Of a stretch of 46,408 nt of DNA, positions 1 to 7,992 are shown in pieces. A model generated the notes under the pieces. The model was not told where the DNA came from. It worked only from the letters and a program-made list of their open reading frames with translations, and did no database searches. Origin of the DNA: a bacterium. Its GTDB lineage: Bacteria; JAGOBX01. The stretch lies in contig JAKPEO010000098.1 in NCBI GenBank assembly GCA_029551925.1, forward strand, positions 1 to 46,408, written 5' to 3'. Position 1 is the stretch's first letter. Every line of letters starts with the position of its first letter. The translations under genes were made by a program, and so were the position numbers.

Positions 1-257
1 ACGCAATTTCCGAATCTTGTAGCCATTCCGCCATTTACTATTACTGCCGCGACTTCGTCTTTTTTTATGGCATCAACGCCTAAATTATACAGCGCTTGAT
101 ATTCAGCGCTGTCTGACTGCGGCAGTTCGTCTAAATATCCGTCAGGCAAATCTATTTTTTCTTTGATAATATTTTGTTCGCTCGTTAATTCGCCATTCAG
201 ATATTTAGCGCGCAATTTTTCAAAAAATAATTTATCAAAATACCTTTCGCAGTTCAT
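1..257 (-). CDS. UTP--glucose-1-phosphate uridylyltransferase-like protein (N-terminal part, runs off window)
   Basis: Only the first 85 codons are in the window; the gene continues beyond base 1. The start ATG is at 255-257, one base after the stop codon of the MBL-fold gene that precedes it on the same strand, so the two are very likely cotranscribed. Near residues 73-84 the protein reads AAVIVNGGMATRFG, the glycine-rich GG-x-x-TR-x-G nucleotide-binding signature of the UDPGP family, which makes UDP-sugars from UTP and sugar 1-phosphates in the cytoplasm. The helical N-terminal 70 residues before this motif also fit eukaryotic-like UDPGP/UAP1 enzymes better than the short GalU type. The exact sugar (glucose or N-acetylglucosamine) cannot be told from this fragment. 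Confidence 0.7.
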   Translation of the reverse strand, partial: MNCERYFDKLFFEKLRAKYLNGELTSEQNIIKEKIDLPDGYLDELPQSDSAEYQALYNLGVDAIKKDEVAAVIVNGGMATRFGNC

Positions 258-258
258 T

Positions 259-1242
259 TTATATTGTTAGTTCTAATCCTTCATAAGACATATATATTTC
301 TAATGATTTTCCTTCATTCGCTAATTGTTGTCTGAATTTTTCTAATAATTCATCTAATTGCGCATCGCTGCGCATTGGCTCGTGATGAAAACAATATAAT
401 TTTTTGACATTAGCGGCGAGCGCGCGGCTAATATTAGTTTCAAACGAAGTATGCCCCCAGCCGCGTTTTGTTTGATATTCCGCTTCTGTGTATTGCGAAT
501 CAGAAATCAATATATCGCAGTCTTTGATAAAATCCAAAAATTTTTGGTTCATCTCCTGCGTTGCTTTTTCAGCTTCTTTATCGTCGATATTGTCTTCTTC
601 GTCATCGTCGAATAATACGCTCTTTTTCTTCTGCTGCGCTTCTTCATTTTTCTGCGGTTGATTATTAGAAGCAAAAACATTGTAATACGGCTCATTATCG
701 CCTGTATATATTATTGTTTTATCTTTATAGGTTATTTTATAGCCCAAACATACTACCGGATGATTCATATATTGCGCTGTGATGGTCACTCCTTCTTTTT
801 CTAATTCCGGCAAATCTATTTTCCCTTCGACTATATCATTATACTCAATTTTAGAGTTCATTGTATTTATGGCTTCTAAACTAATAGGAAAAACCTGATA
901 ACTCATCTGTCTTTTCATTACATTTTCTAAACTGTCAACATCTTGAATTGCTTTTGGCGCATACATTTTCAATGAAGTAGTTGGAATAAATATCGGCACA
1001 AAAAAAGGAAAGCCCTGTATATGATCCCAATGAGTATGCGAAAATAATACATACGCTGATATTGGTTTTTTACGCTTTAATAAATCAAAACCGAGCTCGC
1101 GGATTCCTGTGCCGGCATCAAATATAATTGTCACGCCGCTGTCGGTTTCTACTTCAATGCACGAAGTATTGCCGCCATATTTAACAGTTGTCTTGCCTGG
1201 CGTAGGTATTGACCCGCGCACGCCCCAAAATTTTATACGCAT
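259..1242 (-). CDS. MBL-fold metallohydrolase (PhnP/cyclic phosphodiesterase-like)
   Basis: A 327-residue cytoplasmic metallo-beta-lactamase-fold enzyme. It opens with FWGVRGSIPTPG and has the metal-binding motif HTHWDH at residues 69-74 (H69, H71, D73, H74). Later ligands are probably the His in NHPVV (about 161), the Asp in YTGDNEPYY (about 180) and the His in CFHHEP (about 287). This family includes PhnP-like cyclic phosphodiesterases and uncharacterised hydrolases; the substrate is unknown. A highly charged insert at about residues 192-235 (DDDEEDNIDDKEAEKA) sits just before the second metal-site region. The gene at 23036-23986 is a paralogue with a shorter, different insert. It follows the ABC permease on the same strand with a 28-base gap and is followed one base later by the sugar nucleotidyltransferase. 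Confidence 0.88.
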   Translation of the reverse strand: MRIKFWGVRGSIPTPGKTTVKYGGNTSCIEVETDSGVTIIFDAGTGIRELGFDLLKRKKPISAYVLFSHTHWDHIQGFPFFVPIFIPTTSLKMYAPKAIQDVDSLENVMKRQMSYQVFPISLEAINTMNSKIEYNDIVEGKIDLPELEKEGVTITAQYMNHPVVCLGYKITYKDKTIIYTGDNEPYYNVFASNNQPQKNEEAQQKKKSVLFDDDEEDNIDDKEAEKATQEMNQKFLDFIKDCDILISDSQYTEAEYQTKRGWGHTSFETNISRALAANVKKLYCFHHEPMRSDAQLDELLEKFRQQLANEGKSLEIYMSYEGLELTI

Positions 1243-1270
1243 TTTTCGTCATCTCCAATATTTTAATTTT

Positions 1271-2140
1271 TTAAGTTTTTACAGCGCCTTTTGTCAAGCC
1301 GGAAACAATATAATTTTGAAAACATAAAAATAATATCAATATCGGCAACACGGCAATTGTCGAGGCGGCCATTGAATGAACATAATCTACGCCGTATTGA
1401 GATTTATATAATGCTAATCCTAAACCTAATACTCGCTTTTCAACCGACTGAGTTAATATTAAAGGCATTAAAAAAATATTCCAAGTTGACAGCGCCGTAT
1501 TAATTATTAGCACTGCAATTGCCGGCTTGGCAATGGGAAATAATATATATCTCAAAATCTGAAAATCAGACGCGCCGTCTATTATTGCCGCTTCGTCTAA
1601 TGATTTTGGTATTCCGTCAAAATATTGCTTCATCAAAAATATACCAAAACCCTGAACAACATTCGGCAAAATCAAAGCGGTCAATGTATCATATAAATTT
1701 AGTTGTTTTATTAAAATAAAAACAGGTATTATTAAAACCTGCACAGGTATCATCATTCGCGCTAATATAAATAAAAAAATTAATTTTTTGCCGTAAAACT
1801 CCTTGCGCGACAAGGCGTATGCTACCATTGTATCGAATATCAAATTTCCAAGTATTACAAGCAATGTTACAATAATTGTATTATAGAAATATTTGCCAAA
1901 CATTCCGTCATTCCACGCTTCAATATAATTTTTAAATGTTTCGCGCGATATTTTAAAATTTTTGAAAGTTTCAATACTCGGCAGTATATCTCGAAGTCCG
2001 GCAATATTATCAGTAGTCTTAAATGATGTAATTACCATTATTAAAAACGGCGTGATTGTAATAATCAATAAAGTCGTTAAAAAAATATATAGTAATATTC
2101 GCTGTAAATAAAAATTTTTATTTTTTATTGGCTCTATCAT
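1271..2140 (-). CDS. Carbohydrate ABC transporter permease, MalG family
   Basis: A 289-residue inner-membrane protein with about six hydrophobic segments (first at residues 12-36). The cytoplasmic EAA loop is clear at about residues 182-207: DEAAIIDGASDFQILRYI followed by LFPIAKPA, the docking site for the ATPase subunit. This is the MalG-type (CUT1) permease that with a MalF-type partner forms the channel for sugar uptake. No MalF partner, binding protein or ATPase gene is visible on either side within the window, so the transporter is split or this subunit works with components encoded elsewhere. The start ATG at 2138-2140 has no evident Shine-Dalgarno sequence. The 137 bases upstream hold nothing I recognise. 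Confidence 0.9.
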   Translation of the reverse strand: MIEPIKNKNFYLQRILLYIFLTTLLIITITPFLIMVITSFKTTDNIAGLRDILPSIETFKNFKISRETFKNYIEAWNDGMFGKYFYNTIIVTLLVILGNLIFDTMVAYALSRKEFYGKKLIFLFILARMMIPVQVLIIPVFILIKQLNLYDTLTALILPNVVQGFGIFLMKQYFDGIPKSLDEAAIIDGASDFQILRYILFPIAKPAIAVLIINTALSTWNIFLMPLILTQSVEKRVLGLGLALYKSQYGVDYVHSMAASTIAVLPILILFLCFQNYIVSGLTKGAVKT

Positions 2141-2277
2141 TTTTTGTTATGTCTTTTAATGAATTAATCATATTTTCAAAATTATATTAGCCAACATAAA
2201 AAAAACAAGAATAAAAAAGTAATATAAAACAATTAAATTTGAGTATATTTTATTTTGTAGCAGAAGAATAATTTCTT

Positions 2278-3240
2278 TCAATACACATTATTTTGCGGCT
2301 TTTTAGTTTGTATAATATCAACAGCATTTTTTGCAGCCATAATCGCCATATTATCGCGCGTTTCTTTTGTGCCGCTCGCTATATGCGGCGCTAACACTAC
2401 ATTTCCTAAATTTAATAATTCTTTTTCTATTAGCGGCTCGTTTTCAAAAACATCTAAACCCGCATACGCTATTTTTTTTGATTTTAATGCTTCTGCTAAA
2501 TCTTTTTCATTTATGACCGTACCGCGCGAGGTATTAATTAAAATAGCATTTGGCTTCATCAAATTAAATTTATCTTTATTTATTAAATATTTTGTTTCAG
2601 GAGTTAATGGCGTATGCAAACTTATAAAATCAGATTTTTTTAATAGCGTATCTAAATCTACTTTTTTAGCGTTTAGTTTTTCTTCTAATATTGAATTAGT
2701 ATTTTCATCTACATATAAAACATTCATTTCAAAACCAGCGGACATTAAAGCGAACGCAGTGCCTATACGACCTGCGCCTATTATTCCTAATGTTTTTCCA
2801 GATACATCATAACCTAAAAGCAAAGTGGCCTCCCAGCCGCGGAATTTACCGTCTAATATAAATTTATGCGCTTCTACGATTCTGCGAGCAGCAGAAAAAA
2901 GCAAAGCCCACGCCATTTCCGCAGTAGTTTTAGTAAGCACGCCGGGAGTATTAGTAACCCAAATATTCCGTTTTTTTGCATAATTAACATCAATATTATT
3001 ATAGCCAACAGCATAATTGCAAAAGCCCTTGACGCCATTATCAACAGCAAAATCAATGATTTCTTGGTCAATTATATCTGTCAGCAAACAAATCACAACA
3101 TCAGCATTTTTAATATTGTTTTTTAAATCATTTTTTGATAATGGAAAAACTTCATTGCGCATAATCGCGTCAATTCCATGCGATTGCAAATATTCAATTG
3201 CAGCATTCGGAATTTTCTGAGTAATAAATACTTTAGCCAT
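2278..3240 (-). CDS. D-2-hydroxyacid dehydrogenase (glyoxylate/hydroxypyruvate reductase-like)
   Basis: A 320-residue NAD(P)-dependent oxidoreductase that interconverts a 2-keto acid and a D-2-hydroxy acid. The Rossmann motif is LGIIGAGRIG, at roughly residues 149-158. The catalytic triad is visible as Arg in INTSRGTV, Glu in FENEP, and His in APHIASGT. The ending HIASGTKETRDNMA is close to glyoxylate reductases, but lactate, glycerate and phosphoglycerate enzymes share the fold, so the substrate is not fixed. I chose MAKVFITQKIP at 3240 because the family starts there. An in-frame ATG at 3282 would add 14 lysine-rich residues and overlaps the stop of a short upstream ORF. A good promoter on this strand lies at 3420-3448. 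Confidence 0.9.
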   Translation of the reverse strand: MAKVFITQKIPNAAIEYLQSHGIDAIMRNEVFPLSKNDLKNNIKNADVVICLLTDIIDQEIIDFAVDNGVKGFCNYAVGYNNIDVNYAKKRNIWVTNTPGVLTKTTAEMAWALLFSAARRIVEAHKFILDGKFRGWEATLLLGYDVSGKTLGIIGAGRIGTAFALMSAGFEMNVLYVDENTNSILEEKLNAKKVDLDTLLKKSDFISLHTPLTPETKYLINKDKFNLMKPNAILINTSRGTVINEKDLAEALKSKKIAYAGLDVFENEPLIEKELLNLGNVVLAPHIASGTKETRDNMAIMAAKNAVDIIQTKKPQNNVY

Positions 3241-3271
3241 AGTTTTTCTCTTTTTTTCCGCAAAAAAATAT

Positions 3272-3373
3272 TTAATCGGCATTTTTAAAAATTTTATATT
3301 TATCTTTCAAATTATCGCAAGACAAATGAAAGATCTTTTTTTTAAAAAAAGTAATTATATACGTCGAAAGCAT
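3272..3373 (-). CDS. Possible 33-residue leader peptide ahead of the dehydrogenase
   Basis: The ATG at 3371-3373 is preceded by a very strong Shine-Dalgarno sequence (AAGGAGGA, 6-7 bases away), the best in this region, while the dehydrogenase start itself has only a weak one. The ORF reads MLSTYIITFFKKKIFH and ends at 3272, overlapping an alternative in-frame ATG of the dehydrogenase at 3282. Together with the promoter at 3420-3448 this gives a short leader transcript with a well-initiated small ORF just ahead of the enzyme. It could be a leader peptide, a means of translational coupling, or a small hydrophobic/basic protein. There is no family recognised, and it could be chance in AT-rich DNA. 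Confidence 0.35.
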   Translation of the reverse strand: MLSTYIITFFKKKIFHLSCDNLKDKYKIFKNAD

Positions 3374-3419
3374 TTTAATCCTCCTTTTCTTCTTTTTCCG
3401 TTTTTTCCTTCTTGTTTTT

Positions 3420-3448
3420 AATTTAATGCTTTTTTTGAGATTTGTCAA
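3420..3448 (-). promoter_or_regulatory. Sigma-70-type promoter for the leader ORF and dehydrogenase
   Basis: On the minus strand there is a -35 TTGACA (3443-3448), a 17-base spacer and a -10 TAAATT (3420-3425). Transcription would begin near 3413, about 40 bases before the short ORF at 3373. Confidence 0.6.
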
Positions 3449-3540
3449 GTAATTAATATGTTTTTTGGGCTTCTTGTTGATTATCAAATAATTATTTTTG
3501 TAATATTTCAGCCATTGAAAGTAAAAAATAAAAAAAATCC

Positions 3541-3570
3541 TTGCGCACGAAAAAAAAAATAATGTATACT
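3541..3570 (+). promoter_or_regulatory. Candidate promoter for the truncated ORF at the island edge
   Basis: TTGCGC (3541-3546), 18 bases that include an A run, then TATACT (3565-3570). It stands 35 bases before the ATG at 3605, which also has an AAAGGCG ribosome-binding candidate. Confidence 0.4.
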
Positions 3571-3604
3571 GTATCTCAATTTCAGAAAAAGGCGATACAG
3601 AAAA

Positions 3605-3727
3605 ATGCTTAAAGTCTTACAGAAAACTAACGAAATAAAACTTCGTGGGCGTGTATTTATTCCTTCAGATATAGAAACCATAAATGGGGTCAGACGTCTT
3701 GAAAGTCTCTTTTTTTATTATTATTGA
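3605..3727 (+). pseudogene. 5' fragment of an unknown gene cut by the MITE-like repeat
   Basis: An ORF starts at the ATG at 3605 with a promoter and an AAAGGCG sequence upstream. It encodes MLKVLQKTNEIKLRGRVF and continues to about residue 26 before it enters the palindromic repeat at 3682, where it runs out after another 14 residues of repeat-derived sequence. A start with expression signals but no body fits a gene whose 3' part was displaced when the repeat or island arrived. I do not recognise the family, and 26 residues are too few to be sure it was ever a gene. Confidence 0.3.
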
Positions 3728-3768
3728 TAAAATAAAAAAAATAAAAAAGTTGCGATTAATTTTCTTGA
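3681..3768 (+). repeat. 88-bp direct repeat, copy 1 (left edge of restriction island)
   Basis: Bases 3681-3768 are identical, base for base, to 9888-9975. The repeat covers the left arm and AT-rich middle of the palindromic element. The match stops at the first two bases of the right arm. Confidence 0.9.
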
Positions 3769-3792
3769 CTTTCAAGACGTCTGACCCCATTT
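3682..3792. mobile_element. MITE/REP-like palindromic element with perfect 26-bp inverted repeats
   Basis: The left arm (3682-3707, starting AAATGGGGTCAGACGTC) and right arm (3767-3792) are exact reverse complements over 26 bases and enclose 59 bases of AT-rich sequence. The arms resemble the GGGGTCAGACGTC-type palindromes linked to REP-associated IS200-like transposases. The right arm ends on the base before the hsdR stop codon (3793-3795), so a transcript of hsdR would run straight into this hairpin, which may serve as its terminator. No transposase is encoded inside, so any movement would be in trans. Confidence 0.75.
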
Positions 3793-6700
3793 TTATACTC
3801 CAAAAAATCGTTCAAAAAAGCGTGTTAATTTATTTAAAACAGTCTCACGTTTTTTGGAGCGTTCTCCGTCCGGCGAAAAACGCGACACAGGTGGCAAAAC
3901 TTTGGCAAGAGCGGTGCCTGTGGTTGCAATACTGCCATTACGAAATGCGTTATTTACAAATTTATAAGTTTCATCGTGATCAAGATTTTCCTGCTGAATA
4001 ATCGCCTCAAGTTCTTCAATCTTTTTCTGTTCCACATACTTCTGCCACTCTTCATCGACCACAGAATGAGCATCAAGCGAATCTATAAATTGATTTATAA
4101 GGTCTTTTTTGTTGCGCAGTTCAACGCTTGAATCTATTGCTTTATTAATGTCTACGAGCAGTTCGCGGTTCTTGATGTGGTTTTCGTGATATTTCTTAAT
4201 AAGTCCTAAAATATAATCAATATTAATTTCCACCTGTTTAATAAGTTCCATTTCAAACACGAGATCGTCGTTTATATTTTCCTTTTCGCACTCACCAGAT
4301 TTGCGAAACTCGTTATAAAGATCAATGTAAGCGCTATGATAGTCCTGGACATCTCGCTCAGACAAAATTTCATTGCCTTTAAATTCATCAAAAGTAACCA
4401 GGATATTTTTTAACCGTAAAATAGCCCCATAAAGCCGAATAAATTCTTTTTTATTTTTCTCGCCTATAATCTGCTCGCCAACCGGATATTTTTCTAAAAG
4501 TTCTTTAATTAAGTCAGCATATCCGCGAACTTCTTTATCGCCATCTTTATAGCCGTTGTAATAGTCATTATAAGATTTCAAAAGAACAATGCCGCTAGCT
4601 TCCTTATCGCCAAAAAGTGCAATCGCTTCATTGGTCGCTTTTTCGAGATTGCGGAAGCATACTATGTTTCCAAATGTCTTCACAGTATTTAAAATACGGT
4701 TAGTGCGCGAATATGCTTGCAAAAGCCCGTGCAATCGCAGATTTTTATCCACCCACAAGGTATTAAGCGTTGTAGCGTCAAAACCAGTCAAAAACATATT
4801 AACCACAAGCAAAATATCCACTTCGCGATTTTTCACACGCTCGCTGACATCTTTGTAATAATTTTGAAATTTATCAGATGAAGTATCATACGAAGTTCCA
4901 AACATAGCGTTATAGTCTTTGATGGCATTTTCAAGAAAATCCCTTGAGCTTTTATCCAGATCGCTGGTGTCTTCAGAATTTTCGTCTATCATTCCGTCGA
5001 TTTCTTCTTCGTTTACGCCAAAACTATAAATAAGTGCAATTTTCAGTTTCTTATCGCTTGGCGCATCTGCCAGTTGTCTCTTGAATTCTGCGTAATATTT
5101 CTTTGCAACTTCAATGGACGATACTGCAAAAATAGAGTTAAACCCGGCAAGCCGGCGGTCTTTGAGTTTGTAAAAGATATTCCGTTTAGTTTTTTGGTCA
5201 AAATGTTCAAGGATATATTTAACAATATTTTCTATACGCTGTGGCGCATTGAGCGCAGATTCGCGGTCAATATCTTGCACTTTTTTGTCTTCTATATCTT
5301 CAGCTTCACGCACTGTTGAAACATAATCTACTTTAAAAGGCAAGACATTTTTATCAGCAATAGCGTTCACAATGGTATAGGTGTGCAATTTATCTCCAAA
5401 TACCTGCTCTGTTGTCTTTAAATCAGGGCGACCGCTTGATGATGCGTTGACTGCAAAAATAGGCGTGCCCGTGAAACCAAAAAGATGATAGTTCTTAAAT
5501 GCTTTGGTAATAGCAGCGTGCATCTCGCCAAATTGTGAGCGATGACATTCGTCAAAAATCAACACCAAATGACCGTCAAAAATAGTATGCCCTTTGTTTT
5601 GTTTGATGAAACGTTCGAGTTTTTGAATAGTAGTGATGATGATTCGCGCGTTTTTATCTTCAAGCTGGCGTTTTAATATTGCCGTGCTGGTATTGCTGTT
5701 AGCCGCGCCTTTTTCAAACTTATCGTATTCACGCATAGTCTGGTAATCAAGGTCTTTGCGGTCAACGACAAACAGCACTTTGTCAATGTAAGGCAGTTTG
5801 CTTGCAAGCTGCGCAGTCTTGAAACTGGTTAAGGTTTTACCAGAACCGGTCGTGTGCCAGATGTAACCGCCAGCCGAAACAGTGCCAAGTTTTTTATAAT
5901 TAGTGCTTATCTCGATTTTATTTAATATTCTTTCTGTTGCTACTATCTGGTAAGGCCGCATTACTAAAAGTTGTTTTTCTGTTGTAAACACACAATAACG
6001 CGTAAGTATATTTAAAAGCGTATGTTTTGCAAAAAAGGTTTTTGTGAAATCTACAAGGTCATTAATTGGCTTATTATTCGCATCAGCCCACCAGCTTGTA
6101 AATTCAAAACTGTTGCTTGAGCGTTTGCCTTTTTTAACAACGCCTTCGCGTGATTCCCTGATATGTTCCGAACGCGTTGTATTGCTGTAATATTTTGTAT
6201 GTGTGCCGTTAGAAATAACAAAAATTTGCACATACTCAAAAAGTCCAGAACCTGCCCAAAAACTCTCGCGCTGATAACGGTTAATCTGATTAAATGCTTC
6301 TTGAATTGCCACACCGCGCCGTTTAAGCTCAATATGCACAAGCGGCAAGCCGTTGACCAGCACCGTCACATCATAGCGGTTTTTTCGCGCGCCATCTTCA
6401 TTTGTGTATTGGTTTATTACCTGCAAATTGTTTTCGTGAATATTATCTTTGCGGACCAGATAGACATTTTTGACAGTGCTATCGTCGCGTTTAAGGTTTT
6501 TTATATAATCTTCCTGAATCGTGGCTGTCTTTTCGGCAATACTTTGGTTAGGATTGGTTATTTCTGTTTTTAAAAAATGCGCCCATTCTTTATCAGTGAA
6601 TGTAAAATCGTTTAATTTTTCCAATTGCTTACGCAAATTATTTATCAAATCAGCTTCAGAACTGATTGATAAATGCTCATAACCTTGCAATTTCAACTGC

Positions 6701-6831
6701 TCTATAAAAGCGCGTTCAAGCTCCGCTTCGCTCTGGTAAGATTTTTCAGCGCGATATTGCGCCTTATATTCGGCAACTACCGTGCTTTTAGGATTTTGCG
6801 CCACTAAGTTGTATTTATGATTAGTTGGCAT
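3793..6831 (-). CDS. hsdR: Type I restriction enzyme endonuclease/translocase subunit HsdR
   Basis: A 1012-residue motor and nuclease subunit of a type I restriction-modification enzyme, which cleaves unmodified DNA after ATP-driven translocation. The N-terminal PD-(D/E)xK nuclease site is D154 (RYDVTVL) with E168 and K170 (HIELKRRG). The helicase motifs follow: Walker A HTTGSGKT with K332, DEAD-box-like DECH at 427-430, and later GFTGTP and LLVVNMFLTGFDA. I chose the ATG at 6829-6831 (MPTNHKYNLV) because a GGAGA ribosome-binding site lies just before it; the longer frame to 6900 lies inside hsdS. The gene overlaps the end of hsdS by 11 bases, as in a translationally coupled operon. Its stop codon touches the palindromic element. 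The gene looks intact and full length. Confidence 0.96.
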   Translation of the reverse strand: MPTNHKYNLVAQNPKSTVVAEYKAQYRAEKSYQSEAELERAFIEQLKLQGYEHLSISSEADLINNLRKQLEKLNDFTFTDKEWAHFLKTEITNPNQSIAEKTATIQEDYIKNLKRDDSTVKNVYLVRKDNIHENNLQVINQYTNEDGARKNRYDVTVLVNGLPLVHIELKRRGVAIQEAFNQINRYQRESFWAGSGLFEYVQIFVISNGTHTKYYSNTTRSEHIRESREGVVKKGKRSSNSFEFTSWWADANNKPINDLVDFTKTFFAKHTLLNILTRYCVFTTEKQLLVMRPYQIVATERILNKIEISTNYKKLGTVSAGGYIWHTTGSGKTLTSFKTAQLASKLPYIDKVLFVVDRKDLDYQTMREYDKFEKGAANSNTSTAILKRQLEDKNARIIITTIQKLERFIKQNKGHTIFDGHLVLIFDECHRSQFGEMHAAITKAFKNYHLFGFTGTPIFAVNASSSGRPDLKTTEQVFGDKLHTYTIVNAIADKNVLPFKVDYVSTVREAEDIEDKKVQDIDRESALNAPQRIENIVKYILEHFDQKTKRNIFYKLKDRRLAGFNSIFAVSSIEVAKKYYAEFKRQLADAPSDKKLKIALIYSFGVNEEEIDGMIDENSEDTSDLDKSSRDFLENAIKDYNAMFGTSYDTSSDKFQNYYKDVSERVKNREVDILLVVNMFLTGFDATTLNTLWVDKNLRLHGLLQAYSRTNRILNTVKTFGNIVCFRNLEKATNEAIALFGDKEASGIVLLKSYNDYYNGYKDGDKEVRGYADLIKELLEKYPVGEQIIGEKNKKEFIRLYGAILRLKNILVTFDEFKGNEILSERDVQDYHSAYIDLYNEFRKSGECEKENINDDLVFEMELIKQVEINIDYILGLIKKYHENHIKNRELLVDINKAIDSSVELRNKKDLINQFIDSLDAHSVVDEEWQKYVEQKKIEELEAIIQQENLDHDETYKFVNNAFRNGSIATTGTALAKVLPPVSRFSPDGERSKKRETVLNKLTRFFERFFGV

Positions 6832-7990
6832 TTTGCATCTCCAACGGCTTAAAAGTGAGCAGTTTGTTGCGGTAATATTCGTATTGTTTGCGTCGGGCAT
6901 TGAGTTCCGCAGGCAATCCTGCTGTTAGGTCATTGACCAAAGCGTCAAATTTGTCTAAAATAGCAACGATGCGTTCTTGCTCCACAAGCGACGGGATGGG
7001 AATTTTTGTTTTCTTCAAAAAACTAAAGTGCCTTGTGTATTTTCCTTTTTTTTCATAAAAATTATTCAACACATAATAAAAATATCGTGCATTTATTATA
7101 TCACTCTTCGTCGTTAAAACCTTTATGCCATCGGCACCTTGAGCGAATGTAAAATCTACATATTTTATTAACTCCGTATGATCCCCAAAAATTACATACA
7201 AGCCATTTGCGACCACAGCATTTCTATCATCCGTATAACCAACTATAAATTTTTGCCCTTGATCTATAATTGGAAATGTTCCAATTGGACTGTAATGTTT
7301 TTTATTCAGTTTTTTTGGAGGATTAACAGTAGCTACAACTTCATTTTCTATTAATGTACAAATATCCTTAAACTCCACTTCATCCCCAAATGTCAACAAC
7401 TTATTTCTATAATACTCATACTGTTTTTTTCGCGCCTCCAGCTCCGCCTCCAGCTCCGCCTCCAGCTTGGTAAAGGTGTCCAGAATCTTCACGATCTCTT
7501 GCTGAACGGTAAGCGGCGGGATGGGAATACGAAAATTCCTCAAATTTTGTTGAGTAATTTTTGGAATATTGCCTTTAACAACCTTCGTAACATCGATTGT
7601 AGAAAGCGCAAAATATACATATCGTAAAATTGCTATTTCTGCTTTTTCAGCTAATACATGAGCGTGGTTATTCACCCATATTTTTCCTGTCGCCCAATTT
7701 AATACGGGTGAGCCATCTTTATTTATCACACTACCATCTTCACCAAGCAAAATGAAAGTCCCATCAAAGATATAATCATCAACATAATCCTGTATACCGT
7801 TTGCGCCATAATATGGGTATATCCCGCCAGTTCGTTTTAATTTTGAAACTGGCCTGCGTTGACTATCTAAAATATTTACAACCTCCCCCAGCTCCTTAAA
7901 CTCCACCCCATCAGGGCAAAGTTCGGCAATCAACTTTTCAATTTTATTCATCTTTTTTTCATTCTTCATTAACCGTTCACCATTATTCAT
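6821..7990 (-). CDS. hsdS: Type I restriction enzyme specificity subunit HsdS
   Basis: A 389-residue DNA-recognition subunit with the usual two target-recognition domains. TRD1 covers about residues 30-155 and TRD2 about 205-350. Each is followed by a conserved helix ending ARKKQYEYYRNKLLTF (centre) or ARRKQYEYYRNKLLTF (C-terminus), the parts that bind HsdM. The central helix carries the repeated LEAE units described separately. The second TRD looks more AT-rich than the helices that flank it, consistent with TRD exchange between strains. The ATG at 7990 is two bases after the hsdM stop, with GGAAGG 12 bases upstream; MNKIEKLIAELCPDG at 7948 is the more usual family start, so the first 14 residues are uncertain. 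Target sequence cannot be predicted from here. Confidence 0.94.
   Translation of the reverse strand: MNNGERLMKNEKKMNKIEKLIAELCPDGVEFKELGEVVNILDSQRRPVSKLKRTGGIYPYYGANGIQDYVDDYIFDGTFILLGEDGSVINKDGSPVLNWATGKIWVNNHAHVLAEKAEIAILRYVYFALSTIDVTKVVKGNIPKITQQNLRNFRIPIPPLTVQQEIVKILDTFTKLEAELEAELEARKKQYEYYRNKLLTFGDEVEFKDICTLIENEVVATVNPPKKLNKKHYSPIGTFPIIDQGQKFIVGYTDDRNAVVANGLYVIFGDHTELIKYVDFTFAQGADGIKVLTTKSDIINARYFYYVLNNFYEKKGKYTRHFSFLKKTKIPIPSLVEQERIVAILDKFDALVNDLTAGLPAELNARRKQYEYYRNKLLTFKPLEMQNAN
7433..7464 (-). repeat. 12-bp tandem repeat encoding LEAE units in the HsdS central spacer
   Basis: The 12-base unit CTGGAGGCGGAG (coding strand) occurs twice and then in a partial third copy, giving LEAELEAELEAR between the two halves of HsdS. 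In the type IC enzymes EcoR124I and EcoDXXI, gain or loss of the comparable TAEL repeat changes the spacer length in the DNA target. Confidence 0.8.
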
Positions 7991-7992
7991 TA

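Noticed and set aside
2369-2812. 147-residue open frame antisense to the D-2-hydroxyacid dehydrogenase
   Set aside because: It lies wholly within a well-supported gene on the other strand, has no ribosome-binding site and matches nothing.
6163-6573. 136-residue open frame antisense to hsdR
   Set aside because: It covers the HsdR nuclease domain, which is fully conserved on the minus strand; no start signals were seen.
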